Shown piece after piece: positions 1-13,600 of a stretch of 64,000 nt of DNA. Position 1 is the first letter of the stretch; each line of letters opens with the position of its first letter. A model generated the notes under the pieces. That model ran no database searches. It worked only from the letters and a program-made list of their open reading frames with translations, and had not been told where the DNA came from. Source of the stretch: Phoronis australis (Eukaryota > Phoronida > Phoronidae); the NCBI GenBank assembly GCA_002633005.1, contig NMRA01000623.1, positions 1 to 64,000 on the forward strand, written 5' to 3'. The position numbers and the translations under genes are program-made.

Positions 1-1140
1 CTGTCGTCAAAGTTTTCATTGGTTGTTATCTCCAAGTAGGACCACCTGGAAAGCAAAACACAAAACTAATAATTTTAAAAGGAAATGCTAAAGAATATAG
101 CTTTTGATATGATGGTTTATATGCAGATCTGTTTACCAATTGTCTTGAACACAAATTTCAGTGTTTGACGGATTAAAAGCATTTTCCATTCCGAAGAAGC
201 AGGATTTCAAAGCCAAAAAGGCACCAAGAGATGACAGGGCCCCATGGCAGGCAGTGTGAACTGATGAGGCTACCCTCGTTGTAAATATTACATTAATAAT
301 AATTATAATAATAATAAGTAAGGCCAAACTGGCACTGAACATTGGACCTTTATACAAATATTTGACGACTCCAACTGCTGCAATTTAAAAGAATAGAAGC
401 TTGTGCTGTTTTTTTAAACTTGAGAAAGGGAAATTCCATCAAGTTAAGGCAATAAGGTGAAGTTCATCTGAAACGGCAAAATTCTCCCCATTTGATAACC
501 TGCTTCTGCTAGGGCGAGGGTAACTTTGCAACAAAACTGGTGAATTTTGGCAATGCAAAAATCCCAGGTCCCCAAATGAAATCTGAGGTCACCAAAACTG
601 GAAATCCCAGGTCGCCAACATGAAATCTGAGGTTGCCCACATGGTCGCACCATGCCCCATTTTCAGAATCTTAGTCGTACCTCCAATCTACATTCAATGT
701 ACATTCATTTTGTAACTCAGTTCCTCTCACCAGTGAATGAAAACAGAATGCAGACGATCGCATACACTGCCACTGGTGGCGTCTAGCTATTTCACCAATC
801 TTGTCCGATTTTTGCCGAACAATTCCTGACTACGCACGCCAGGGGATATGACGTCGTACCACCTACCGCCCGCTGTGTTAAAAATGGCCAGTTATCGATT
901 TTGAGAACTAAACGAAGGACTGCTCAAAGAAAAAGTTTGAAAACGTGAGTATTTGTTGGAGTTGGAACGAAAAGAATTAAAGATATCTACGGCCTCCTTA
1001 AGGTATTCCTAGTCAAAGAGCAAAAGGTATTTATAACAACGCGACCTTGATTTTTTAGTCGGTGTGAGACATAATTCGCGAAAAAGCATCAGGCGTATGA
1101 GGCGCCTATAGGAGCTACATCGTCTCTATTAAGCTAGCTA
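1..1140. other. No gene seen
   Basis: AT-rich sequence with an ATAATAATTATAATAATAATAA patch around 291-315 and a two-copy repeat near 545-640 (AATCCCAGGT..CCAA...GAAATCTGAGGT). A TGACGTCG (CRE-like) at about 849 and a donor-like AACGTGAGT at 943 hint at a 5' exon, but its short frame from ATGACGTCG stops after 19 codons, so nothing is called. Confidence 0.4.
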
Positions 1141-1201
1141 CTAGTAGAGACGGTGGTCATTCATTGTCAACGACAGTGACCGCCGAGAAACAGAAACATA
1201 C

Positions 1202-1383
1202 CCTGTTTCATTAGTAGCTTGCGTAAAATTTCCTGTTGCAACTGTCATGTTTGAAACCACTAAATAATCCACGAAAGTATACTGCTTTGAAGCAACATCG
1301 TAAACAATTGACCCCAACTTCTGAGACACGGAAAAATACAAAACGCTAAGAAAAACACCGAGCCCGTATAGCACGGTAGCCAT
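1202..1383 (-). CDS. Candidate first exon with signal peptide, unidentified
   Basis: On the minus strand an ATG at 1383 opens about 60 codons. They start with a hydrophobic stretch (ATVLYGLGVFLSVLYFSVS) like a signal peptide or anchor, followed by a segment with three N-glycosylation sequons (NMT, NFT, NET). The frame then meets a good donor, GG followed by GTATGT, at 1201. This looks like the first coding exon of a secreted or membrane protein whose other exons would lie to the left, off or near the window edge. I do not recognise the protein, and it could be chance. Confidence 0.35.
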
Positions 1384-1839
1384 TTTTAAAATCACATGAC
1401 CAGCCACATGATTAGAAGTATTGTATTGATTTTGAACATGAAAATACTTTATAGTTTTAATAGCAATATACATTAAGAATGAAAATTCTAGATGGATATG
1501 GCTGAAAAACTCAAGTTAAGAAAAATAAAATTAATGTAAAAACAATTAGAAGTCAGAAAACGATCAGAGATTATTCAAGATGTCTGCCTCCATAAGGAGC
1601 AGAAACAGAAATGTAAAAATTTCAAATGAAAATGTTGACCTTCAGAACAGGTTCGTTATACTGATCACCGTTTCTGAATTGAAATTTTTAATTGAATTGG
1701 ACACTGACTGGATATATCGGTCCCTGATTTAGAGAACCAGTTCGAATATCGGACCAGTTACTTATTCACTTGACTCAAGTGACTTGAGTCTTCAGAGTTC
1801 AGACTTCACCGCTCAGTGACAGTGATTGCCTTGTTGCAA

Positions 1840-2640
1840 GCCAGCCAGCTAGCTGTATGAAGACTGTCGTCAAAATACATCTAGGTACCACTCTGTGTAT
1901 TTCTTCCGTAGACCCCAAAATTGCACACAGCCAGGGTAGTTCTGCTCGTCACCTTGCCGTGAAACTTGTATCAACATGTAAAGCTAAAGACCGGGGGTGC
2001 ATGCAAAATCTGGGAGTCAACCAATACTCACCTTGCCCGTTACATCCGTTTAAGTGAAAAACAATGCGATAAACGTCATTTTCTTGCAGAACTCTCCACT
2101 TTTTCTAACAATGAAAAGTATGTCGTCGTTTTGAAAACGGTACGCTCGTGTCGTGTCACACGCAAGCACCATTTCCTAAATTTTTGCGATATTTCTTGGG
2201 AGATGGTGATAGCTTTAATTGGCAGCAGCAAAATTTCTTCTGAAATTGTTTTTTTCAGTATCAAAATTCTAAAAACTTATAATGAAATGAAACCAGTTCC
2301 GATAATTTGTTGTGACGTGTACGCAACCTGACAACCTGGTGAAAGAACAACAGTTGATTGAAGAATCGGCGAAAAAAGAAACTAGCTAATAGGTGACATA
2401 ATATTTCATGGCGCCGAAAGCTGTTGCTAAAGATCGCTCCACAACTTTAGCAGCAGAATAAGGGTAGAACGCCATTTTTTCCTACACCATTAAATAATTT
2501 AGTTTACTCAAGGAAGACTGTAGTTTTAATGTCACTAATTTTGTGTCAGATTTTATCTTACCACTTTTTTACCCACATCGGTGCAAAGCTGTATATTTAG
2601 TATACAGCTTTAAACCAAGGCTACCTTGTTGCCAATGCTA
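1840..2640 (+). repeat. Dispersed repeat family A, copy 1
   Basis: A repeat of about 0.75 kb that begins with AGCCAGCTAGCTGTATGAAGAC and ends with a hairpin (CAAAGCTGTAT...ATACAGCTTT) about ten bases before GGCTA. Other copies start at about 24287, 25822 (reversed) and 25918. The frames inside it are not conserved between copies, so it is non-coding. Confidence 0.8.
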
Positions 2641-3322
2641 GCTACTCTCGAGGTCCGAATAGTTGTAGAGATAGCAATTACAGTGTAGCCCAGAAATTTT
2701 CACAATTTCTAATCATAGTAAAGACGGTATAATTGTGCTAATCAGCTACTTCAGGGGAATAATGGTATAGACGGCAAATTTGTAGAAATTTAAAACTATT
2801 ATAAACTGAAATTTATAATAATATTGATTACAAATTTGTGTAAAATCTAACAATGGTAGAAATGGGAATAACAGTACAGAGCATCAAATTCTGTCTTACT
2901 TAGCACCGTTATAAGTAATTGTTTCAAAAAAAACTTTAAAATGAACATTGGCATAGTTTAATTATTGATTCGTTGTTCAGTTATTGTAATAGTCATAAGT
3001 ATTCCCACTCGACTTATTTACAATGATACATCTAGAAACATTGTTTCTTAAAATAATTTTGTCAACAGATTTTATAACTTCTTAAAATATGTGTACATCA
3101 TATAGCATTTTTCATGAATATTGTTCATGTTTGGGTTTGAGAATCAGCTTGTTTTTATTTTTTCTCCAAGTTCACACTTAAGAGTTTGATAAAAAATAAT
3201 GAATATTCATTTATATGTTTTACTTTTGTAATTCGAGTATTAGTATTAAAAATAAGTGACTAGTTCTTAGTGGAAATACATTTAAGGCCCTTAAAGTGCC
3301 ATTTTGGCCACAGTAAGATTAA

Positions 3323-3598
3323 AAACCAGACGATCGCAGCACAAATGAAGAAGTTCATGACCATTCAGAACCAGCATGCTACTGATTCTCTGAACAACAT
3401 GCAGAGCTCAGTGACCCTGCAACTATGGTGATGACCAGCTATTGACTACTCTGTATCTCTCACTTCACTTCATGGATGTCACCTGAGATGTATGTTGGCA
3501 CTTGGTTGTCCTATGTAAATATCCCGATGATGTATAAAGAATAGACGAAACATTGCTTAATCATGAACTTCTTCATTTGTGCGGCGATCGTCCGGTTT
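3323..3598. mobile_element. MITE with 38-bp terminal inverted repeats
   Basis: The ends at 3323-3360 and 3561-3598 are inverted repeats that match at 36 of 38 bases (inner end AAGAAGTTCATGA). Both ends abut TTAA (3319-3322 and 3599-3602), fitting a TTAA target duplication as made by piggyBac-type transposases. The 200-base interior has no coding frame, so it is non-autonomous. Confidence 0.8.
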
Positions 3599-4129
3599 TT
3601 AACATTTTGGAGGTCAAATTCAAATGGAAATGTAAATCAAGTTGAAAATCTACTCAACAACAACTCCTCAACTCCATTTGGTTCCCAGAACAATGAGTTG
3701 TATAAGGTTTCGAATGTTAGCTTGCTTTATTAAAAAAACTTAAAAGATCCCACCTAGTTAAGCCAAATATAACAATTTTCAATCATGCTATCCCAAATAT
3801 TTATTAGTTCAACAGGAAATTGAGTGAGACTATTTTATGCTTACATACTGCTGGTGCCGTTAGTGACGGAGACATACAACTTACATGGCTTATGCCTGAC
3901 TCAATTGACAAGCCTTACAACACCAGTCTGACTTAAACTTTTCATTGTGCAACAAGGTTTACATACAGTACGTTTGTTGGTATTATTGGAAGTCCGATTA
4001 TTTAAGCTTTGAAATGTACATTTGTATAACTTGGCGAATAAAATCTTTTTAATGTGTATGTTATGACACGTGATTTCTGTGTGTAAAGTGGAATCGTATG
4101 TAGCCTTACTAAATTGCCGTTCTGAAGCG

Positions 4130-4202
4130 AGTCTCACCTGGTTTAGAGTTATGGACTGAGTACTCTTAATCTTGCAACCAGGGTTCGATCCTTGGTGTCA
4201 CC
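4130..4202 (+). repeat. tRNA-like SINE head
   Basis: It contains CCAGGGTTCGATCCTTGG, a pol III B-box with a flanking stem, about 40 bases after an A-box-like CACCTGGTTTAGAG. The acceptor arms do not pair, so it is a tRNA-derived repeat and not a tRNA gene. Confidence 0.45.
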
Positions 4203-4692
4203 ATCAAAGTTATTGTGTTAATGAAACAAAATTATGAAATAGCCTACTCTTAATTTCAGCTGTCTCAGTGAGTAAATGTTTTAAAGAAAATACTTCTTTG
4301 CGCATTATTGATTGGCCTTCTGTCTGTTTGACATTCTATTGTGTCTCTCTGTCTCTTTCCTGGTTCTGTTGACGGTATGATATGACCCCAGCTTCAGCCG
4401 ATGTTCATTTTCTCCCAACATTGGTAGAGATCCCTGTGTGTTGAGTGTTCTGAGTCATGTTGTTCACCAAGCAATGCTCAAAAAGGCCCCTGGCTACTTC
4501 TACAAGCTAATTAATTTCATACTTGTTAATCTTTAAACTAAAAAGAGAGGATACGGTAAACTCAATGGAGCGCAGATGTACAAACACATCCCAATTGAGA
4601 ACGAGGCTTGGGAGGAATGTGTTTCTACCTGTAAACATTACAATTACATTTAAAGCGTGTGAGTAAGTAACAAAGTCCACTTTGTCATTCAG

Positions 4693-7600
4693 GTCCAAAG
4701 ACAACTCAGACTTCTTACAGTCATGGACGCCTTCCGCCTACACAGCTTTCAAGGCCCTGATGTCTGCCAGACTGTGCTCAGCAATATGGATGCACATTAG
4801 TGACTGTGATGAAACCTTTAATTACTGGGAGCCGGTATGTTGTTTAGGTTAACCTTGGCTGGTAGTGAGTATGATGTTTGTTTAGGTTAACCTGGATTGT
4901 AGTGAGTATGTTGTGTGTTTAGGTTAAACTGGATGGTAATGGGTATGATATGTGTTTAGGTTAACCTGACTGGAAGTGGATATGCTGTGTGTTTAGATTA
5001 CCGTGGCTGATAGTGTGTATACGTTCAGGTTAACGTGCATTTCATGCATGCTTCCTTCTTCATTCTAATGTTGTTATAGTCTGGTACAAACTCTGGTAAT
5101 GCACATGTCAGTACATGAAATATTCTTCATTCTAATATTGTTATAGTCTGGTACAAACTCTGGTAATGCACATGTCAGTACATGAAATTTTCTTCATTCT
5201 AATATTGTTATAGTCTGGTACAAACTCTGGTAATGCACATGTCAGTACATGAAACATTAATGTCAAATGTCGTACTCTGTGTTTTTTCTTCTGCCACAGG
5301 GTTTTACCGGTTTCAGCCTGAATGGATTTTATAATTTTGGCAAAGTTTTTTTAGAAACCATCATTTCTTGTATAATTTTGCCATTTATACTGTGTATCCA
5401 TTTCAGGCGCATTTTCTGATGTACGGTAAAGGGTTCCAGACATGGGAATACTCGCCTGTGTATGCTATCCGTTCCTATGCATATCTCTGGCTACATGTCC
5501 TACCCATGACTGCCTATCAGAAACTGTTCCAATCCAACAAGGTAACTATGTCCTGCTATCAAACTCTGCAAACTATATCCTAGTGTTTGTGTTCTCACTT
5601 TGAATAGTTTATTAAAACTTAAAAATCTGTGGCTTATTTCTTGAATTAAGGAAAATTCAACAAGCAAATAAAACAATTATCTGTTAGTTTTTATCATATT
5701 CATTTCCTTATAGTTAAAATGACTGAATCCTTATTTCATCGGAGTTGTTATTTCATCAGTGATAACGGGAGGCTTACAATATTTATTAATCAGGCAAGGG
5801 GTATATTCGAGACATTTTTGATATAACTTGTTAATATGTGTTTCTTGTTTCATGAATAAAGAGTGCTAGCTATGACTGCTGGTTTTTGACTTGTCTAATG
5901 AAAGTACTTACTGTTTTCTTGTAGGTTTTAACATTTTATTTCTTGAGGTGCTTCCTCGGATTCTGTTGTGCATCATGCGAGGTCTATTTTTACAGGTGGG
6001 TATATCAGAAGAATTTATTTAATTATTTGAATTCTGTAAGAGGAAGCGTGTTAGTTGAAAACAAAGTCAACTAATTATAAATCAGCAAGATACATTTTCT
6101 GAGAAAAAAAACCTGGTGCAATAACAATATCAGGAATTACATTATCTTCACTTGAACCTGTGTTTATATTTAAGTAAAACTTGTTCCAAGGATACCAAAC
6201 AAAGGAATTTTTTGTTAAATTTGTTACTTTTATTGTAATTTACCAGCTGCATTGATTTCAACAATTCTGGTAGATAGCGCAAACATTGCGTAAAATTCAA
6301 CAAACATACTAGTATTGAATATGCCATGCTGTTGGTATTGGTAGACTCGAGCTCTGTTTAAGTCACCGTAAGATCTGCCAGTTGTATAAACATTAACCCG
6401 TAGACACCACCGCTGCTGTCACCAGCATCAATATTACTTCTTGTCTTCAGTGATACGTATCCCTTACCTTTAAATTTTGACTGTCTATTACAGAGGTGTG
6501 TGTAAACACTTTGGGGCTAACATTGGTCGACTGGTCCTCAGCTTCCTCATCTTCAGTACTGGTCTATACATCTCAAGTACTGCCTTTCTGCCAAGCAGTT
6601 TTACTATGTACATGACTATGACAGCATTTGGAGGCTGGTTCTTGGGGCATTATCAAGTAATATCTCAATTTTGTTTTAGTCAACTTCACTGTATGTATAT
6701 GTATATTCTATATCAATTCTATTCCCACAGTCTTTAGTGCCCCTTCAAAAGGATGCTTCCTGCTGCGACAATTTCAAAACCGTTGCAAAATCTTTCTTAA
6801 CGCGGTCACCTTTTCTGAGTATGAACTTAAGCTGTTCTACAAATTCTTTACATAATATCTCTGGCTGATGGGTGGATAAATAGTTCTGTTCTTATTTAGG
6901 ATTACTTGCGCCATCTGGAGGAGAGATTCACTGGGATAGTCCCATTACTGTTTTGGTTTGATCCAGTATTGATCTCTTGAAACTGTAGGGCTGTGCCAGT
7001 GTAATGTCCTAGCTAGATTAGACCCTCACGCTGATAATTAGTTTTAAAGCTGCAATTCCATGCTTAATCAGTGCAAACATACTATGTTATTAGTACAGTG
7101 AGACTCACTGTGCTATTCAGTGCAGACATTCTTTGTTATTTAGTACTGACATACTGTGTTAGTTGTTGTAGACATACAATGTTATTAAGTGCAGACATTC
7201 TGTGTTACTTTGTGCAGACGTACTTTGTTATTTAGTGCAGGCATACTTTGTTATGTTAATGAGATGTCCTTCTCCCTTCAGGTGGCCATATTCTCCATTG
7301 CTGTCAGTGCCCTGCTTGGCTGGCCATTTGCTGGTGCACTAGGGTACGTCATCACATCTAATGCTGCTTAAACAGTTGGTGTACTGATCTCAGTGGTTGT
7401 AATATTGTGTTCTGGTTCAGTGTCATGCCCTACTGGTCCTTTCTATGGCAGTAGATCTAGTCTGCTACACACATTTGATGAACAATCATGTTGTCGTTGT
7501 AAAATGTTCCCACTTGTTGTTGACCTCAAGATGAACTGTTGTGTAGTCATGTTTTGAACAAAAGATGAGTATAAGTTAGTGAAAGTAACATTTCATGTTG

Positions 7601-10600
7601 TGTAAGAAGATGGACACGTGTAATGTCCTGTTGGTTGAACGCTCCATGCTGCACCATCTTAAAAAACATTGTTTTGATACATGTTTTTGGGAGGAACACT
7701 GTTTTTTTTTGTTAATGTAGCCAGTTAATGTTTGTACAATCAAACCTTGTTCACTTGTTCCAACGAAGATCTCAGGACCTATTGCATAAGTTTAACCGAG
7801 GTTTGCTGTTAGCAAAGTTTTTAGAGAAAATAAATAACCATTCACTATAAATAAACTGATCTGCTTTCATGGTCTCGCGACATATGTAAATCTGTCCAAC
7901 TGAGTGTCTAGTCGCATGCAGCAAGTCATGTGCCTGTGAGTGACGCACTGTGTGCAAATATGGAATTGTGCTGTCTGTGCATGCTCTGGTTTGATATTAA
8001 GTTGGTGAAGTTACCCACCATGACATCGAAGTTGGTACATTATAACCATGTGAACATTGTATCAATGTTCGTTAAAAACTGTAGAAAGGGTATTTTGGTT
8101 TGGAGAAAAGGGGAACTTGCAGAATGGAATGCGTTCCGTGAGCGAAAATTAAAGACAAGGTTCTTTTTATCGCAATATGACCGTGGACCAACTAGAGTTC
8201 ATTAATTGCTAGAAGATTCATGTCTGCTGAGCTCATTTACGTTAATTTGATGTTTACAATTTGGGCTGGACCAATTTACGTAGCACAGTGCTGTGTGGAA
8301 CTTAAACTCACTGTGACTGGAGACACAAACTTAAGATTCTACTTTGTTGAGGCATTGGTAAAAGTGTTTCACGCTCAACTCTAAGGCAAAATAGTGTAAC
8401 TCGTTCTTTGTGAAAACATTGAATGCAGAGTCTGGTCACCACAGCTTATAGAATACAAGTTTGTTTTCCCTGAAATGACCAACATATCAACCTTTATGTC
8501 TGACTCTTTTCCTTGTTCAGGATTCCAATAGCTCTAGACCTACTGGTGAGGAAGACCATGTTCAAGTACTTCACTCTCTGGTCATTCATCTCATTATTGG
8601 CCTGCCTCATCCCCATTGTTCAGGTCGACTCGTACTTCTACGGCAAGCTAGTCATCACACCGCTCAATATTGTCATCTATAATGTGTTTAGTCAGCATGG
8701 ACCTGACCTCTATGGTGAGACTGTTGTATTAGCACTGGTTAATGTTATTACTCAAGTTTGATAACTTAAGTACGATTTTGACATGGCTTGGCCACAGCAT
8801 TTTTGTGCTGTGTAACTCTAGTCGTCTGTAGTCATGTCAGTATTGAGTGCTCTGCTTTGTGTAAGGAAGGTATTGCAGAAACAATTACAAAGCACAAGAA
8901 GTATTCACGGTTATAACAGCACTGGCACAGTTATGTGCTTATTATATTGTAACAATACTGGCACAGTTACGCGGTTATTACATTATAATAAGGCTGGCGC
9001 AGTTACATGGTTATTATATTATAATAAGACTGGCACAGTTATGTGCTTATTATTTTATAATAAGACTGGCACAGTTGTGTGCTTATGTACTGTGGTTAAG
9101 AAACTTTGAATTTTAAAATTTGACATTAAGTTCTGTTTGTTAACGCCCAAAAAGTTGTCTATTATTCATGTTCATATTTTTACTGCCTGAAAGTTTTTGT
9201 GATTCACTTAGTAGATTGTAAGGTCAACGAAGGTCATAAAGGAAGTGATTGTCACACAATTGGTATAAAGCCAGTTTGTTTGAAAACTAGCTTAAATAGA
9301 TACTTTTGTATAGAATTTGGGAAAAAAACTAAAATGATGTGGCAGGTGCTTTTTTTTCTTTGAGCAGTGAGGCACAGGTTTCATAATATAAAATTTTGCT
9401 ATCTTTATTTCGGTTTTTTGTTAATGTTTGAGGTATCTTACCAAAAATCATTTAATTATGTACTTGCCATATTTTCTAAACATTGATTGCAGTCACAATT
9501 GTGTACATTTGTAATATTCGCTTACTTTCAGGTGTTGAACCATGGACATTTTACTTCAAGAACGGTTTTTTAAACTTCAACGTTGTCTTCATTCTGGCTC
9601 TTCCATGTTTGTTACTTGTGGTAAGCAAACCCTAGTGGACAAGTTTGTAGTTATTTGTCAAACTAGATAAACTTATTGTTTTCAATTTACTGTATCCGNC
9701 ACTGTGTGCAAATATGGAATTGTGCTGTCTGTGCATGCTCTGGTTTGCTATAAAGTTGGTGAAGTTACCCACCGTGACATCGAAGTTGGTACATTATAAC
9801 CATGTGAACATTGTATCAGTGTTCGTTAAAAACTGTAGAAAGGGTATTTTGGTTTGGAGAAAAGGGGAACTTGCACAATGGAATACGTTCCGTGAGCGAA
9901 AATTAAAAACAAGGTTCTTTTTATCGCAATATGACCGTGGACCAACCCGAGTTCATTAATTGCTAGAAGATTCATCTCTGCTAAGTTCATTTATGTTAAT
10001 TTGATGTTTACAATTTTGGCTGGTCCAATTTACGTAGCACAATGCTGTGTGGAACTTAAACTATGACTGGAGACACAAACTTAAGATTCTACTTTGTTGA
10101 GGCATTGGTAAAAGTGTTTCACGCTCAGCTCTAAGGCAAAATAGTGTAACTTGTTCTTTGTGAAAACATTGAGCGCAGAGTCTGGTCACCACAGCTTATA
10201 GAATACAAGTTTGTTTTCCCTGAAATGACCAACATATCAACCTTTATGTCTGACTCTTTTCCTTGTCCAGGATTCCAATAGCTCTAGACCTACTGGTGAG
10301 GAAGACCATGTTCAAGTACTTCACTCTCTGGTCATTCATCTCATTATTGGCCTGCCTCATCCCCATCGTTCAGGTCGACTCGTACTTCTACGGCAAGCTA
10401 GTCATCACGCCGCTCAATATTGTCATCTATAATGTGTTTAGTCAGCATGGACCTGACCTCTATGGTGAGACTGTTGTATTAGCACTGGTTAATGTTATTA
10501 TGCAAGTAACTTATTTATTTGACATGGCTTGGCCACAGCATTTTTGTGCTATGTGACTCTAGTCGTCTGTAGTTATGTCAGTATTGAGTGCTCTGCTTTG

Positions 10601-13600
10601 TGTAAGGAAGGTATTGTAGAAACAATTACAAAGCACAAGAAGTATTCACGGTTATAACAACACTGGCACAGTTATGTGCTTATTATATTATAACAATACT
10701 GGCACAGTTACGTGGTTATTATATTATAATAAGACTGGCACAGTTATGTGCTTATTATTTTATAATAAGACTGGCACAGTTATGTGCTTATGTACTGACA
10801 GTGGTTAAGAAACTTCGAATTTAAAAATTTGACATTTAAGTTCTGTTTGTTAATGCCCAAGAAGTTGTTTATAGTTCATGTTCATATTTTTACTGCCTGA
10901 AAGTTTTTATAATTCTCTTAGTAGATTGTAAGGTCAACAAAGGCCATAAAGGAAGTGATTGTCGCACAATTGGTATAAAGCCAGTTTGTTTGAAAACTAG
11001 CTTAGATACTTTTGTATAGCATTTGCGAAAAAAACAAGTGATGTGGCAGATGCTTTTTTCTTTGAGCAGTGAGGCGCAGGTTTCGTAATATAAAATTTTG
11101 CTATCTTTATTTCGGTCTTTTGGTAATGTTTGAGGTATCTTACCAAAAATCATTTAATTACGTACTTGCCATATTTTCTAAACATTGATTGCAGTCACAA
11201 TTATGTACATTTGTGATATTTGCTTTCTTTCAGGTGTTGAACCATGGACATTTTACTTCAAGAACGGTTTTTTAAACTTCAACGTTGTCTTCATTCTGGC
11301 TCTTCCATGTTTGTTACTTGTGGTAAGCAAACCCTAGTGGACAAGTTTGTAGTAATGTGTCAAACTAGATAAACTTATCGTTTTTAATTTACTGTGTGCG
11401 CATACGTTTAGGCCCACGTACCTATTTCCAAAATGCCTTTCTATAAAGAAGTATTTTTGCTCACGTGTTTTGTTCACGTGCATCTAAGCTTCATTTACAG
11501 ATGAAAGTATGGTAAAAGTTGGCAATGTAGGATGCAGTATGGTGGAAAAGTGATGACAATAATTTTCTTTCGTTGTTTTGTCTAAATGTTTTTCCATGCT
11601 CAGAGTCTACCATAGCTACAACCAAACAATATGTAGATAAACTGTGGGCATTCACAACCATGTTAGAAGCACTAGAAAAGTAAAAGGGGAAAAATTTGAC
11701 AAATGAATCATTTTTGTCGGAAATTGGTGAGATTTTACTGTAGCTATCCCTTGTACATGTGCAGGCAGTGATAAAGTGAATGTTCTTGGTCGTTATCCAC
11801 CGTTTGTGTTTTTCAATTAATCTCTTGATCTCAGTTATTGAAAACATGTCAACATCTAACTGTATGTCAACCTTTAATCACAAAAAATTTATCATATAAT
11901 ATAGCATGACTAAGAAAACTGTAACAAATGGGGACATTTTCATGCACAACATATACTAAAGTTAGCTGCCATGGCAATTCTAGTTAGCCTTGCTAATAAC
12001 ATGTCACATTTATTGTCAATAAAAGAATACTTGAATTCGTCTTACTACATTGTGTTTTAGGGTTTAGCTCAGAAGATAACTGGTCATTCTCCATCTTGTG
12101 AAAAAAGTAAGTAAATTTTTCAACTTTAGAACTGTTACAAGTATGTACTATGACAAAAAGAGCTTTTGATTTAAATCGGGTAACGTTATGAAACTGGAAA
12201 CTTGTTCCTTGCCCGGGTTAGGAGTTATTTGTGAACGTCCGAAGAACTGACTCGGAGGTTTTTGTTATTGCTTGAGGCCAGGCTTTGTTAGCTGTCGGGA
12301 CATGATGGGTCATTTATCATTATGTGCTGAGCAGGGTCTCAACCAATAACAAATGCTCTGTTCTTTCCAACCGTATCAATCACTTCTTATCTGAATAAAT
12401 TACAATTTGACACCAATTTCATATTAATGCTAGGTGGAATAAATCGAAGGTTTTTTATGGATAGCACATTTATTGCAGCATGCAGTGATTCTGTTTCTGT
12501 AAATTACTGAGTTTCATGTGCTGTTCTTGTGTCCTGAATCGCTATGTAATGAGTTATTTCTGAATGTTGTTTCACACACTGACTCGGGGCGAGTCAATTC
12601 ATAACACAGCTTGAGAAAGGTGGAAGCACCTGTCATACTCTGTTCTTCATCAAGTTAGGTCTACCTCTTGTTGACTCCACAATGGTGCCGTGTCATTTGG
12701 TTTGATGGCAGCACTAAATGTTCTTAAGATTAATTAAAGTAACTAGTGAATTATGTTTATTCGTTTCCTGGTATGCTTGTTAAGGGACGTTAGACACTGT
12801 TGACAATATGTAATACTATTACAAGGTAGGCATCAAGTTTTCAGTAGAACAGGCAATGACCACCCCTGCTGTAGTAATAAAGTGGCTCCCCCTGTTGCCA
12901 GGTATATCCACGTGGCTGTCCACCAGTGCCATGTATATCTGGATGGCCATCTTCTTCACACGACCTCACAAGGAGGAGAGGTTCCTCTTCCCTATCTATC
13001 CTCTCATCTGCATGTCAGCTGCTATCTCCTTGGACTGTTGCCAGGTAAGTCAAAGCTCATGACTTCATACTACAGCCATCATGAACTCTCAGTGCCAATG
13101 TGTTTTATGAGAAACAACAAATGCATAGTTTATTTTTCAAGTCACTTAAAAATGGTCTCTGTCGCACTTTTGTGTAGCCACTAAATGCACAGCTCGGTAA
13201 AACCTGGTAGCACAAGTGCTGCCCTCTATTGGGGATTGCAGCAGTGTGAATAGCAATCTCAGTTTTTGCTCCCAAGTGGATGTAACTTCCTCTTTAACTT
13301 ACATATCAGAGATTGGCACTAGTGTACTGTAAGTCTGTTCTTTACAGAAACTCTACTGTTACCTATTTAGCAAGAGACAGAGACACTATACAGAGACGTC
13401 TGGCTGGCTGGCGGGGGCAGTGCTCACTGCATTTGCATTCATTTCCATCTCCAGAACTGTGGCTCTTTATCAGGGTCAGTGGCCATCCTTGTATTACACG
13501 TTGGCAAAAGTGCTTTAACGGAGGTATTTCTCAAGGGTTATCATCATTGTTTAGCATTCGATTTTGCCAAGGACTGCTCTGTAGAACATCTTCAGTCATT

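Larger units (their letters stand above)
7946..11400 (+). other. Allele-like duplicated block joined by N at 9699
   Basis: Sequence 7946-9698 recurs at 9700-11400 with a few per cent substitutions and small indels. The junction is a single N. Two ALG9 exons are repeated within it. Confidence 0.85.

Noticed and set aside
895-950. First exon of ALG9 (ATGGCCAGTTATCG followed by a GTGAGT donor)
   Set aside because: The frame from either ATG stops at TGA before the donor, so it cannot encode the missing ALG9 N-terminus.
8834-9109. Open frame of 91 codons on the plus strand
   Set aside because: It is a product of the 36-bp tandem repeat in an ALG9 intron.
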